Notes: a model not told the origin generated them from the letters alone. Shown: positions 10,487 to 18,787, numbered from the stretch's first letter. The stretch: 64,000 nucleotides of DNA from Acinetobacter baylyi DSM 14961 = CIP 107474 (GCF_000368685.1 NZ_KB849628.1:62001-126000), one strand, 5' to 3'. Made by a program: numbers and translations.

Positions 10487-11320
10487 TTAACCTGTACGCT
10501 TATAGCTTTGCAAACCTGGTTTAATCGATTTTTCATCTAAGAACTGTTTTAAACCCTCTTGGCGGCCGCCCTCAGTATCTCGATGATTACATTGATCCAG
10601 TTTGGCATATAAATAATCTTCATTCTGATCCCATGTCAGCTCACGACAGCGCTTAAAGCCATTTTTAGCTGTACGTAAAACGACAGGGTTTTTCTCGACC
10701 AGACACTGTGCCAGTTCTGTCACTTCTGCCTTTAGCTGTGCAAGCGGAACGCTTTTATTAATCAGACCCATTGCTTCAGCTTCTTTACCGGTAAAAGTTT
10801 TACCGGTCATAATGTAATACAGTGATGCACGATGCCCAACCGTATCTGCCATCGCTTTGCTGACGAGGTTGCCCGGTGGAATGCCCCAGTTAATTTCTGA
10901 CAGTCCGAAAGTGGCTTCATCGGCTGCAATGGCTAAATCACAGGCCACCAGTGGCGAGAAACCACCACCAAAACACCAGCCGTTAACCATGGCAATTGTT
11001 GGTTTAGAGTACATACGAAGTAATTGCCACTGCCAGCGACACGAATCACGTCGAATACGTTCTTGGAAAATTTCAGGTTGAGCATCTACTTCACGGAAAT
11101 ATTCTTTTAAATCCATGCCAGCAGTCCAAGAATCACCGGCACCAGTTAACACCAGCACTTTTGCCTCTGAATCTAGCTCGAGTGTTTCAAGCACATCGAT
11201 CATTTCACGGTTGAGTGTTGGGCTCATTGCATTTTTTTTGTGAGGACGATTAAGTGTGACCCATGCAATTCCATGTTCTACTTGTACATCAACGGTTTCC
11301 CAACGTTTATCGTATGTCAT
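10487..11320 (-). CDS. hcaA: HcaA, hydroxycinnamoyl-CoA hydratase-lyase
   Basis: 277-aa crotonase-fold enzyme that hydrates the side chain of coumaroyl-, caffeoyl- or feruloyl-CoA and cleaves it to the aromatic aldehyde plus acetyl-CoA. Residues known to matter in the Pseudomonas enzyme (Tyr75, Glu143, Tyr239) line up here with Tyr74 (KEY), Glu142 (GLSEINWG) and Tyr238 (DYLYAK), all shifted by one residue, which argues for this activity rather than generic enoyl-CoA hydratase. Oxyanion motif GWCFGGGFSPL is at about 114-124. First gene of the minus-strand hca operon; excellent SD (AAGGAG) before the ATG. Confidence 0.93.
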   Translation of the reverse strand: MTYDKRWETVDVQVEHGIAWVTLNRPHKKNAMSPTLNREMIDVLETLELDSEAKVLVLTGAGDSWTAGMDLKEYFREVDAQPEIFQERIRRDSCRWQWQLLRMYSKPTIAMVNGWCFGGGFSPLVACDLAIAADEATFGLSEINWGIPPGNLVSKAMADTVGHRASLYYIMTGKTFTGKEAEAMGLINKSVPLAQLKAEVTELAQCLVEKNPVVLRTAKNGFKRCRELTWDQNEDYLYAKLDQCNHRDTEGGRQEGLKQFLDEKSIKPGLQSYKRTG

Positions 11321-11367
11321 TTGTTTTCTCCTTGAATGACAAATTGTGCTGTCTTGGATTTAATTTA

Positions 11368-11378
11368 ATATCAGTTAA
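11368..11378 (-). promoter_or_regulatory. Candidate HcaR operator, hcaA side
   Basis: ATATCAGTTAA, 48 bp upstream of hcaA. The same 11-mer occurs in inverted orientation at 11497-11507 on the hcaK side; extended, the two sites agree in 16 of 17 positions (AATATCAGTTAARCTTA). HcaR is known to repress hca genes; assigning these sites to it is inference from position and symmetry. Confidence 0.6.
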
Positions 11379-11496
11379 ACTTACATTCAAGTGTTTTTTG
11401 AAGAATTTTATAATTTTTTTATAATCTTATGATTTTTAATGTTAAAAATATTTTTTAGAAAATTTAATAAAAAAACATATTGATTTTTTTATAAGC

Positions 11497-11507
11497 TTAA
11501 CTGATAT
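11497..11507 (+). promoter_or_regulatory. Candidate HcaR operator, hcaK side
   Basis: TTAACTGATAT is the exact reverse complement of the 11-mer at 11368-11378. It lies 70 bp upstream of the hcaK ATG in the AT-rich divergent promoter region (11321-11576), which holds no other gene. Confidence 0.6.
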
Positions 11508-11576
11508 TTTATGTGTGTTCTTTGAACATTGACAATAAAAACGTAAAGGATGTTTAGTCAAAATAAGGAAGAGACT

Positions 11577-12809
11577 ATGGATACCGTATCGAAGGCGTCG
11601 GGAAGGGCGAAACTTACGTTACTGCTGTGCTTTGCTATAGCGATATTTGAAGGCTTTGATCTTCAATCGATGGGTGTAGCAGCACCGCGAATGCGTGCCG
11701 AATTTATGTTAGATAATGCCCAAATGGCTTGGGCATTTAGTGCTGCAATTATTGGAACCCTGCCAGGCGCGATTATCGGTGGTCGTTTGGCAGATATTGT
11801 AGGCCGTAAAAAGATTTTAATTTTGAGTATTATGCTGTTCGGGATCATGTCATTACTGACAGCTTTTGCCGCTAACTATAACTTATTGCTGGTGATTCGT
11901 TTTCTTACTGGTTTAGGTATGGGCGGTGCATTACCCATGATGATTACGGTCGCATCAGAAGCTGTGGCTGAAAACCGCAAGGCCACCGCAGTCAGTATTA
12001 TGTACAGTGGCATTCCATTTGGAGGGCTACTGACCTCTGTTGTGGCTATGCTTATGGCAGGCGATGCAGAGTGGCGGCATATTTTTTATGTGGGTGGTAT
12101 TGCACCGATATTACTCATTCCACTCTTAATGAAGTTCTTACCTGAATCCAACAGCTATCTGCAGAAAAAAACACACCTGCAAAGTACAACACCATTTTGG
12201 GAAGTGCTGTTTGCAAAAGAAAGACGGATGTCGACCATTCAATTATGGATCAGTTTCTTTTGTACGCTGGTGGTGCTCTATTTCTTGCTGAACTGGTTAC
12301 CACTGCTTATGGGTTCACAAGGATTGTCTAAACTTGAAGCCAATTATGTACAGATGGGATACAACGTAGGCGGAATTTTTGGTTCTATTTTGATGGGTAT
12401 GCTGCTCGACAAGATGCGTATGAGCAGTGTCATTAAGTTTATCTATGCGGGTATTCTGGTCGCTTTGTGTTGTCTGTCGATTTCACCAACAGTTGCATTG
12501 CTGGCACTTTCTGCCGTGGGTTGTGGCTTGTTTATTGTGGGTGGACAATCTGCTTTATATGGTCTGGCGGCAATGTATTATCCAACCGAAATGCGTGGCA
12601 CGGGGGTGGGCGCAGCAGTTGCAATTGGACGCATAGGTTCTTTTGCCGGGCCGTTGGTTGCAGGTTTCCTACTTTCGTTAGGTCAGAGCTCGACCATCGT
12701 CATTGGTTCAAGTATTCCGATTATCCTGATTGCTGCAATATCTGCACTAATGCTTGTCAGAAAGCCCAAACACCCTGTACATTTGGCGCATGGCTCAAGC
12801 GCTCAGTAA
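11577..12809 (+). CDS. hcaK: HcaK, aromatic acid:H+ symporter (MFS)
   Basis: 410-aa major facilitator transporter with about 12 hydrophobic segments. The first helix carries the FEGFDLQSMG pattern of the aromatic acid:H+ symporter family, where the acidic residue is needed for transport, and the GRLADIVGRKK loop between helices 2 and 3 is the MFS signature. Divergent from hcaA and next to hcaR, as hcaK in ADP1; expected substrate is hydroxycinnamate. The frame opens at 11550, but AAGGAAGAG sits just before the ATG at 11577, so that start is used. Confidence 0.9.
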   Translation: MDTVSKASGRAKLTLLLCFAIAIFEGFDLQSMGVAAPRMRAEFMLDNAQMAWAFSAAIIGTLPGAIIGGRLADIVGRKKILILSIMLFGIMSLLTAFAANYNLLLVIRFLTGLGMGGALPMMITVASEAVAENRKATAVSIMYSGIPFGGLLTSVVAMLMAGDAEWRHIFYVGGIAPILLIPLLMKFLPESNSYLQKKTHLQSTTPFWEVLFAKERRMSTIQLWISFFCTLVVLYFLLNWLPLLMGSQGLSKLEANYVQMGYNVGGIFGSILMGMLLDKMRMSSVIKFIYAGILVALCCLSISPTVALLALSAVGCGLFIVGGQSALYGLAAMYYPTEMRGTGVGAAVAIGRIGSFAGPLVAGFLLSLGQSSTIVIGSSIPIILIAAISALMLVRKPKHPVHLAHGSSAQ

Positions 12810-12818
12810 CATTCTTTT

Positions 12819-12851
12819 AAAAGTATGGGGCTGATTGGCCTCATACTTTTT
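12819..12851 (+). terminator. Terminator or attenuator between hcaK and hcaR
   Basis: AAAAGTATG and CATACTTTTT form a stem of nine pairs with further GG/CC pairing in the loop, followed by a T-rich run. It stands in the 63-nt gap between hcaK and hcaR, so hcaR transcription from the hcaK promoter would be attenuated. Confidence 0.75.
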
Positions 12852-12872
12852 AATTTTTTATGAAGATAAATT

Positions 12873-13352
12873 ATGCTACGTTCAAGTTCAGTTGATAGAA
12901 AAAGAGAAGAAGAGCCACGCTTAAGTTATATGATTGCTCGGGTTGACCGCATCATTAGCAAATATTTGACTGAACACCTAAGTGCGCTTGAGATTAGTTT
13001 GCCGCAATTTACTGCGCTTTCGGTGCTGGCGGCCAAACCGAATTTATCTAATGCCAAGCTTGCCGAACGTTCATTTATAAAACCGCAATCGGCCAATAAA
13101 ATTTTGCAAGATCTACTCGCAAATGGCTGGATTGAAAAAGCACCAGATCCAACTCATGGTCGACGCATTCTAGTTACGGTTACACCGAGTGGACTAGACA
13201 AACTAAACCAATGTAACCAAGTGGTTCAGCAGCTCGAAGCGCAAATGTTGCAAGGGGTCGATATTAATCTGGCTTTTCTGATTCGTAATAACCTTGAATT
13301 AATGGTGAAGAATTTAAGTACATTTTCTAGTTTAGACCAATCAAAAGAGTAG
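12873..13352 (+). CDS. hcaR: HcaR, MarR-family repressor of hca genes
   Basis: 159-aa MarR-family regulator with a winged helix: LSNAKLAERSFIKPQSANKILQ (recognition region, about 65-86) and the wing around DPTHGRRILVTVT. In ADP1, HcaR represses hca transcription and is released by hydroxycinnamoyl-CoA thioesters, not free acids. Location after hcaK is the conserved one. Weak SD (AAGATAA) before the ATG together with the upstream hairpin suggests low, controlled expression. It is convergent with the TetR gene with only 6 nt between the stop codons. Confidence 0.9.
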   Translation: MLRSSSVDRKREEEPRLSYMIARVDRIISKYLTEHLSALEISLPQFTALSVLAAKPNLSNAKLAERSFIKPQSANKILQDLLANGWIEKAPDPTHGRRILVTVTPSGLDKLNQCNQVVQQLEAQMLQGVDINLAFLIRNNLELMVKNLSTFSSLDQSKE

Positions 13353-13358
13353 CTTTAA

Positions 13359-13976
13359 TTATTGTTCAGCTTTCTTAAGCTCGGCATTAATATAGCTCAT
13401 AATCATGGTTTTCAGTCCATCTACCAACTCGTCAAAACTGATGTAAGGATTGGGCAAAATCAAATGCCGTGCAATATTAAAAATGCCGCTGTTAATACTG
13501 ACATAGGCTGTAACTGCAAGATTATTCACCTTTAAGTACTTTGGATTATGCATCATGTATTTCATGACAATATTCATCAGTTCGCGCTCAATCTGATTAA
13601 TATACTTGTCATAACGCAGCTCATTGGCATGTCGTAAACAAATCAGATAGCGTTCATTGTTTCGGGTGAGCAAATCTCGAAAATTATAAAAAATAATTTC
13701 AATGACAGATTCTAGCTCCATATCCATAATGACAGGCGTAAGATCTTTAATCATTTTTAAAATTTCTTGTACAAATGATGCCGCCATCGCATCGTAAATT
13801 TCTTCTTTATTTTTAAAGTATTCATATAATGACCCAACACTGACACCTGCGATATCTGCAATATGCCGAGTTGTAGTTCCACTCATACCATGCAATGCTA
13901 CAGATATAAATCCAGCTTCAATAATGGTATCTACCGTGACTTTTGCTCGTGTTTGGCGTGGCTTTCGAGTGCTCAA
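13359..13976 (-). CDS. TetR-family regulator of the oxidative operon
   Basis: About 205 aa with an N-terminal TetR helix-turn-helix (TTRHIADIAGVSVGSLYEYFKNKEE split as TTRHIADIAGVS and VGSLYEYF, about residues 36-60) and an all-helical C-terminal ligand domain. No ATG gives a sensible start; the best is a TTG at 13976 with AAGGA seven nt upstream, giving the N-terminus STRKPRQTRAKV after the initiator. Divergent from the gene at 14358, so probably its repressor. The repeated AAATCCGAACA in the intergenic region, one copy 13 bp from the start codon, is a likely binding target. Ligand unknown. Confidence 0.82.
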   Translation of the reverse strand: MSTRKPRQTRAKVTVDTIIEAGFISVALHGMSGTTTRHIADIAGVSVGSLYEYFKNKEEIYDAMAASFVQEILKMIKDLTPVIMDMELESVIEIIFYNFRDLLTRNNERYLICLRHANELRYDKYINQIERELMNIVMKYMMHNPKYLKVNNLAVTAYVSINSGIFNIARHLILPNPYISFDELVDGLKTMIMSYINAELKKAEQ

Positions 13977-13988
13977 TGGATATTCCTT

Positions 13989-14058
13989 AAATCCGAACAA
14001 TAATTCAAATTATCATGTTAGGCCAAATACAACAATTTAAAAAACATAAATCCGAACA
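13989..14058. repeat. Two exact copies of AAATCCGAACA, candidate TetR operators
   Basis: AAATCCGAACA at 13989-13999 and again at 14048-14058. A related inverted pair, AATCCGA ... TCGGATT, occurs at 14264-14286 nearer the divergent operon. The sites flank the 380-bp TetR/operon intergenic region. Confidence 0.55.
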
Positions 14059-14263
14059 GCAAAAAACACAACAAACTTAAGCCAATGAGCACATCAAAAA
14101 TCGAAGATTGTCAGTTGCGCAAAGCATCAAATTTAATGGTACTTTTAGTCAATATGTTAAATAAATTTATTAAAAATTAATAATTTAACATCGATGAAAG
14201 TTTGAGTACAAATAAATAGCCTAAGCTACATTAAAGTTTATCAGATGATCTAGACCCGAATTG

Positions 14264-14286
14264 AATCCGAATAACACATCGGATTA
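14264..14286. promoter_or_regulatory. Inverted AATCCGA/TCGGATT pair upstream of the oxidative operon
   Basis: AATCCGA at 14264-14270 and TCGGATT at 14279-14285 form a symmetrical site about 72 bp upstream of the ATG at 14358. The half-site is the same as in the AAATCCGAACA repeats near the TetR start, which suggests one regulator for both promoters. Confidence 0.5.
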
Positions 14287-14357
14287 GCATGAAGATATGT
14301 AAGAAGTCTGAACAATCTTTCAGCTTAATCCATTGAATGCTTTAAGAAGGTGTCGCC

Positions 14358-15320
14358 ATGATCTCGACCGCAGTAAAAAAATCAGTCCAAGCTTTCAAGC
14401 CCATGCCTAAATTTGAGTTACCAGATTATACCCAAAAACCTGCAATTCCAATTCGTCATATTGCAGTTGGATTTGATGGAAAAGAGATTGATTTTGCGTT
14501 TTACATGAACAATCAATTTGCCAGTACTTTTTTTGCAACGCTCTCTGTGTTTTTGACGTATGGTGAAGATCTGGTCATTGAAACCGCACGGTATCATCGT
14601 GATTTCGTGAAAGATCCGCTATTGAAACAGCGTGTGACATCACTGATTGGACAAGAGGCGATTCACTCTAAACTTCATAATGAATTTAATGACGCGATTG
14701 CGCATGAAGCCGTTAATTTTCCGGTAAAACTATATCGCTTTTTGGGAGAGAAGTTTTTTGACAATATTTTCTTAAAATTTCCACAACCACTTAAGCTCTC
14801 CATGATGGCCGGAATCGAGCATTTTACCGCCGTGCTTGCAGAATACATGATGAAGCACGAGAAAAATTTCTACTATTCAAATGATGCCAAAACACGTGCG
14901 ATGTGGATGTGGCATATGCTTGAAGAGTCGGAGCATAAAGATATTGCGTATGATGTCTATCAATTACTCAATGGAAACTATGCATTACGTGCAGCAGGCT
15001 TCTTTATTGCCTTTGGAACTATTTTGGGATTGATTCCGTTTTCAACATTGTTTGTACCAGTTTTACGCCAACCAAAAGACCTTGTGACACGCAAATTCTG
15101 GAAAGATGCCAAACGAGGTGTAGCACTGATCTTTAGTCCAAATGATGGTGTTTTTGGTAGCACCATGGGGCAAATCTTTGACTATTTACGTCGCGATTTT
15201 CATCCAAATGATCATGACACATCGGCATATCTAGAATATTACAAAGATAAGCTTTTATCGGAAGGCGGTGCGATAGCGCCTTATCTGGTAAAAACATTTA
15301 CGCCACCAGTACGTCACTAA
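14358..15320 (+). CDS. Ferritin-like diiron-type protein (annotated family: predicted metal-dependent hydrolase)
   Basis: 320 aa, resembling the family usually called predicted metal-dependent hydrolase (PF10118). The sequence shows Glu75, then E100-x-x-H103 (QEAIHS), Glu154 (GIEHFTA) and E190-x-x-H193 (EESEHKD): the E / ExxH / E / ExxH spacing of ferritin-like diiron carboxylate proteins. An amphipathic or membrane-inclined segment follows at about 209-232 (RAAGFFIAFGTILGLIPFST). First gene of a four-gene plus-strand operon with SDR, BVMO-like and methyltransferase genes; AGAAGG precedes the ATG. On this evidence an O2-dependent oxidase or oxygenase is as likely as a hydrolase. Substrate unknown. 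Confidence 0.75.
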   Translation: MISTAVKKSVQAFKPMPKFELPDYTQKPAIPIRHIAVGFDGKEIDFAFYMNNQFASTFFATLSVFLTYGEDLVIETARYHRDFVKDPLLKQRVTSLIGQEAIHSKLHNEFNDAIAHEAVNFPVKLYRFLGEKFFDNIFLKFPQPLKLSMMAGIEHFTAVLAEYMMKHEKNFYYSNDAKTRAMWMWHMLEESEHKDIAYDVYQLLNGNYALRAAGFFIAFGTILGLIPFSTLFVPVLRQPKDLVTRKFWKDAKRGVALIFSPNDGVFGSTMGQIFDYLRRDFHPNDHDTSAYLEYYKDKLLSEGGAIAPYLVKTFTPPVRH

Positions 15321-15379
15321 TTTTTTGTCGTTTCAGCAATGAAGTTCAGTCAATTGGCTGAAAACAATAAGGATATGCT

Positions 15380-16207
15380 ATGAAACTATTCAGCTCTCAA
15401 CATAAAAAGCCAAGTCAACAGGCCTATGCTGTAGTGACTGGTGCAGGTAGTGGCATTGGGCGTAGTTTTGCACTCGAATTGGCACGTCGCGGCGGTACAG
15501 TAGTGTGTTCGGATATCAATCTAGATGCAGCCAAAGAAACGGTGAGTTTAATTCAAGAATTGGGTGCACAAGCTTTTCCAGTGCAATGTGATGTGGCTAA
15601 AGCTGAACAGGTGTCGCAACTGGCAGAGCATGCAGAAAAACTGATGCAAAATCCAGTCACATTGGTGATCAATAATGCAGGTATTGGTTTGGGGGGTAAG
15701 TTTGATGAAATGACCACTGAAGACTGGCAGTGGTGTCTGGATATTAATCTGTGGGGTGTTATTCATGGTTGTCGTGCATTTGTTCCCAAATTTAAACAAT
15801 TAGGACATGGTGCGATTATCAATGTTGCATCAGCGGCTTCATTTACCGCAGCACCTGAAATGACGGTATATAACGTCAGCAAAGCAGGGGTCCGTGCATT
15901 ATCTGAGACCTTATCAGCCGAGCTAAAAAAGTTTGATATTAAGGTCAATGTGTTATGCCCGACATTGGTGCCTACCAATATTATCAAAAATGGCAAAGTA
16001 CCTCATAAAGGAATTTTAGATTATGCATTAAACAATTTAGCTTTTACCACCAGTGATAAAGTAGCAAAACTCACATTGGATCGTCTGGATAAAGATAAGC
16101 TTTATACCATTCCACAAATTGATGCCAAATTATTCTGGTTAATGAAGCGAGCAGCACCAAACTTATATGCAAAATTTTTAGGTACTTCATATCGATTGAT
16201 CAAATGA
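15380..16207 (+). CDS. Short-chain dehydrogenase/reductase (SDR)
   Basis: 275-aa classical SDR. Cofactor motif TGAGSGIG (about residues 20-27), NNAG (about 93-96), and the active-site Tyr-x-x-x-Lys in YNVSKAG (about 159-165) preceded by Ser in NVASAAS. Asp41 after strand beta-2 (CSDINLD) suggests NAD rather than NADP preference. Second gene of the operon, 59 nt after the diiron-type gene; AAGGATATGCT precedes the ATG. Likely oxidises or reduces a hydroxyl/keto intermediate between the diiron-type protein and the flavoprotein monooxygenase. Confidence 0.88.
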   Translation: MKLFSSQHKKPSQQAYAVVTGAGSGIGRSFALELARRGGTVVCSDINLDAAKETVSLIQELGAQAFPVQCDVAKAEQVSQLAEHAEKLMQNPVTLVINNAGIGLGGKFDEMTTEDWQWCLDINLWGVIHGCRAFVPKFKQLGHGAIINVASAASFTAAPEMTVYNVSKAGVRALSETLSAELKKFDIKVNVLCPTLVPTNIIKNGKVPHKGILDYALNNLAFTTSDKVAKLTLDRLDKDKLYTIPQIDAKLFWLMKRAAPNLYAKFLGTSYRLIK

Positions 16208-16298
16208 GCCCAAAATTTTGGTGACTTATGATCAAATTGAGATGAACACTCAATCAAAGATTGGTTTAAAAATATTTTTAAGTAAAAGGATATTCTGA

Positions 16299-17828
16299 AT
16301 GACAGCTCAAGCAAAAAAATTAGATTCGGCTGATCGTAAAGCATTGCCTTCACACATCTATGATAGTTTTATTGTGGGTGCAGGTATCTCGGGTATTGCA
16401 GCAGCAATACGACTAGATCAGGTTGGCTATGCAAACTACAAAATCATTGAAAAAGCAAGCCGTGTAGGCGGTACATGGCGTGAAAATACGTATCCTGGTT
16501 GTGGTTGTGATGTACCATCAGCTTTATATTCATATTCATTTGCTCCGAGTGCTCAATGGAGTCATTTATTTGCACGTCAGCCAGAAATACTAAATTATTT
16601 GGAAGATGTCAGTCATAAATTTAACATTAACGAAAAAATTGAATTTGAAACTGAGCTTAATAAAGCTGCATGGGATAATGAGCGTAATTTGTGGGTATTA
16701 GATACCAACAAGGGACAGTTTTTATCTCGTACTGTCGTATTTGCAACAGGCCCAATTACAGAAGCCCAAATTCCAAAACTTGATGGCCTTGACAGTTTTA
16801 AAGGAGAGATGTTTCACTCGGCCAGATGGAATCATGACTATGATTTGAGTGGTAAACGTATTGCGGTGATTGGTACAGGTGCCTCAGCGATTCAGTTTGT
16901 GCCACAAATCCAGCCTTTAGCAAAAGAACTTTTTGTTTTTCAGCGTACTGCACCATGGGTAGTTCCAAAACCAGATATGGAGCTGGGCGACTTTAGTAAA
17001 TCGGTGATTGCAAAGTTACCTATTATTCAATCCACTTGGCGAAAAGCCGTTGCACAGTCCTTAAATGCGATCAATTTTGGTCTACGTAATCCAGCAGTTT
17101 TAAAGCCAGTTGGGGAGTTATTTAAACAAGTACTTAAATCACAGGTGAAAGATCCTGAATTATTGAAAGCTGTGATACCTGATTTCACTATCGGTTGTAA
17201 GCGTTTATTGTTTGCCAATAATTACTATCCTGCATTGCAAGCCAGTAATACTAAGCTTATTCCACACGGTTTGGTTAAGGTCGAAGGGAATACCGTGATT
17301 GCAGCCAATGGCGAGCGTCATGAAGTCGATGTGATTATCTGGGGAACAGGCTTTGAAGTATCACATCCACCTATTGGACGCCGTGTTTATAATGATAAAG
17401 GTGAATGCCTAAACGATTTGTGGAAACAGAGCTCTCCAGAAGCATATTTGGGCACCAATATTGAAAATGTGCCGAATGCCTTTTTGGTGCTGGGGCCAAA
17501 TGTCTTGGTGTATGACTCATTTATTGGTTTGGCAGAAGCACAATTGGACTATATTGTGGATGGTTTGCAAAAAATTAAAAAGCACAATATTTCAAAATTA
17601 ACTATTAAACCACAAGTAATCCATGCACATAATGAACGGGTACAAAAGCATTTAAAAACCACAGTATTTAATGCAGGCGGTTGTAAGAGCTATTATCTGG
17701 ATGCCAATGGTCGTAACTTTGCAGCATGGCCATGGTCATTGAAAAAATTAAGACAACGTCTGAAAAGCTTGAATATTCGTGACTACGATGTAACTTATCA
17801 AACCACAACAAATAAAATAGATGCATGA
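16299..17828 (+). CDS. Flavin-containing (Baeyer-Villiger-like) monooxygenase
   Basis: 509-aa FAD/NADPH monooxygenase with two Rossmann motifs (GAGISGIAAA at 27-36, and GTGASAIQF at about 192-200). Between them lies the BVMO fingerprint F167-x-G-x-x-x-H173-x-x-x-W177, but with Asn178 where the consensus has Pro or Asp. FAD-contact features RVGGTWRENTYPGCGCDVP are typical of type I BVMOs. It is the third gene of the operon (SD AAGGATAT), and its partner SDR would supply a ketone. Could instead be an N-hydroxylase or an AlmA-related long-chain oxygenase; sequence alone does not decide. Confidence 0.85.
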   Translation: MTAQAKKLDSADRKALPSHIYDSFIVGAGISGIAAAIRLDQVGYANYKIIEKASRVGGTWRENTYPGCGCDVPSALYSYSFAPSAQWSHLFARQPEILNYLEDVSHKFNINEKIEFETELNKAAWDNERNLWVLDTNKGQFLSRTVVFATGPITEAQIPKLDGLDSFKGEMFHSARWNHDYDLSGKRIAVIGTGASAIQFVPQIQPLAKELFVFQRTAPWVVPKPDMELGDFSKSVIAKLPIIQSTWRKAVAQSLNAINFGLRNPAVLKPVGELFKQVLKSQVKDPELLKAVIPDFTIGCKRLLFANNYYPALQASNTKLIPHGLVKVEGNTVIAANGERHEVDVIIWGTGFEVSHPPIGRRVYNDKGECLNDLWKQSSPEAYLGTNIENVPNAFLVLGPNVLVYDSFIGLAEAQLDYIVDGLQKIKKHNISKLTIKPQVIHAHNERVQKHLKTTVFNAGGCKSYYLDANGRNFAAWPWSLKKLRQRLKSLNIRDYDVTYQTTTNKIDA

Positions 17829-17905
17829 TTGAATAGAAGATGGATTGCTCAAGATGGCTTTTTATAACCATCTTGATTTTGATCTTATTTAATGTAGAGA
17901 TGTGT

Positions 17906-18787
17906 ATGAAGAAAGGACAATATAGCCGTACTGCAGAAGCCGCTGCGGCATTACGTGCCAATCATTCTTTATTTAGCAAAGAGCCAATTTTTAATGATGC
18001 TTATGCTTACGCAATGACCAGTAAATTATGGCAGTTATTATTAAAACAACCTTTGATGAGTAAGTTGTTTAACTCACAGCTAGTTAATCGAACAATGGGG
18101 CGACTCACTGCTCAGGTTGTTGGACGTTCACGTTATGCAGAAGATCAATTAAAACAGGCGATCAATAAGGGAATTAACCAATATGTACTGGTTGGCGCTG
18201 GTTTAGATTCATTTGTTTTGCGCCAACTACACTATTATCCAAAGTTAAGAATTTTTGAAGTGGATCATCCAGACACCCAATATCTTAAAAAACAAAAACT
18301 TGAACAGTTAGGTGACATTTCTGATCAAATTGAATTTGTGAGTATTGATTTTAAAAAAGAATCTATTGCTGATGCATTGACCCGAAGTTCTTTCGATAGC
18401 AATCAAGCGGCTTTTTTCTCATGGTTAGGAACAACACATTACCTTGAAAATCCAACGACTTTAGCTACTTTGGCGAGTATTGCTCACATTGCTGGAGTTG
18501 ATAGTGAAGTGGTTCTGGATTATTCGATTGATTTTAATGAGCTTAAAGGCATTGAAAAAATAGGTACTCAATTCGTTGCAATATTTACTCAGGTATTGGG
18601 AGAGCCTTTACAAGGTCAATTTAAACCATTGGATTTACATCATCAGGTTGAAAAAATAGGTTTTCGCGTCTTGGAAGATTTATCAGGTGAAGCATTAACT
18701 CAGCGATATTTTCATATGCGTGCAGATCAAATGAAGCATACTACTGCAACCCATATGCTGCACTTAAAGCTTAATGGTCTGACCTAA
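17906..18787 (+). CDS. PPM1/LCMT-type SAM-dependent methyltransferase
   Basis: About 293 aa, class I methyltransferase of the leucine carboxyl methyltransferase (PPM1) type: SAM motif VGAGLDSFVLRQ and acidic motif EVDHPDTQYLKKQK are both present. Bacterial members often O-methylate small molecules. The frame can be opened at 17840, which would add a hydrophobic stretch, but GAG at good spacing precedes the ATG at 17906 and MKKGQYSRTAEAAA is a normal family N-terminus. Fourth gene of the operon, 77 nt after the monooxygenase gene. Role inferred: methyl ester or ether formation on the pathway product. Confidence 0.75.
   Translation: MKKGQYSRTAEAAAALRANHSLFSKEPIFNDAYAYAMTSKLWQLLLKQPLMSKLFNSQLVNRTMGRLTAQVVGRSRYAEDQLKQAINKGINQYVLVGAGLDSFVLRQLHYYPKLRIFEVDHPDTQYLKKQKLEQLGDISDQIEFVSIDFKKESIADALTRSSFDSNQAAFFSWLGTTHYLENPTTLATLASIAHIAGVDSEVVLDYSIDFNELKGIEKIGTQFVAIFTQVLGEPLQGQFKPLDLHHQVEKIGFRVLEDLSGEALTQRYFHMRADQMKHTTATHMLHLKLNGLT

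Larger units (their letters stand above)
13977..14357. other. Divergent intergenic region, no gene
   Basis: AT-rich 380 bp between the TetR gene and the operon. Besides the AATCCGA sites it contains an AT-rich inverted pair ATGTTAAAT/ATTTAACAT (14154-14191) and the 13-mer AAATAGCCTAAGC (14214-14226) that recurs exactly at 22740-22752. No coding potential seen. Confidence 0.6.

Noticed and set aside
14154..14191. AT-rich inverted repeat ATGTTAAAT/ATTTAACAT with 20-nt spacing
   Set aside because: All-AT arms in an AT-rich region; chance cannot be excluded, and the AATCCGA sites are better operator candidates.
17840..17905. Upstream start giving the methyltransferase an N-terminal transmembrane helix
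   Set aside because: The first ATG has no convincing SD, and the hydrophobic stretch is coded by the leader just after the monooxygenase gene; the ATG at 17906 fits the family N-terminus.
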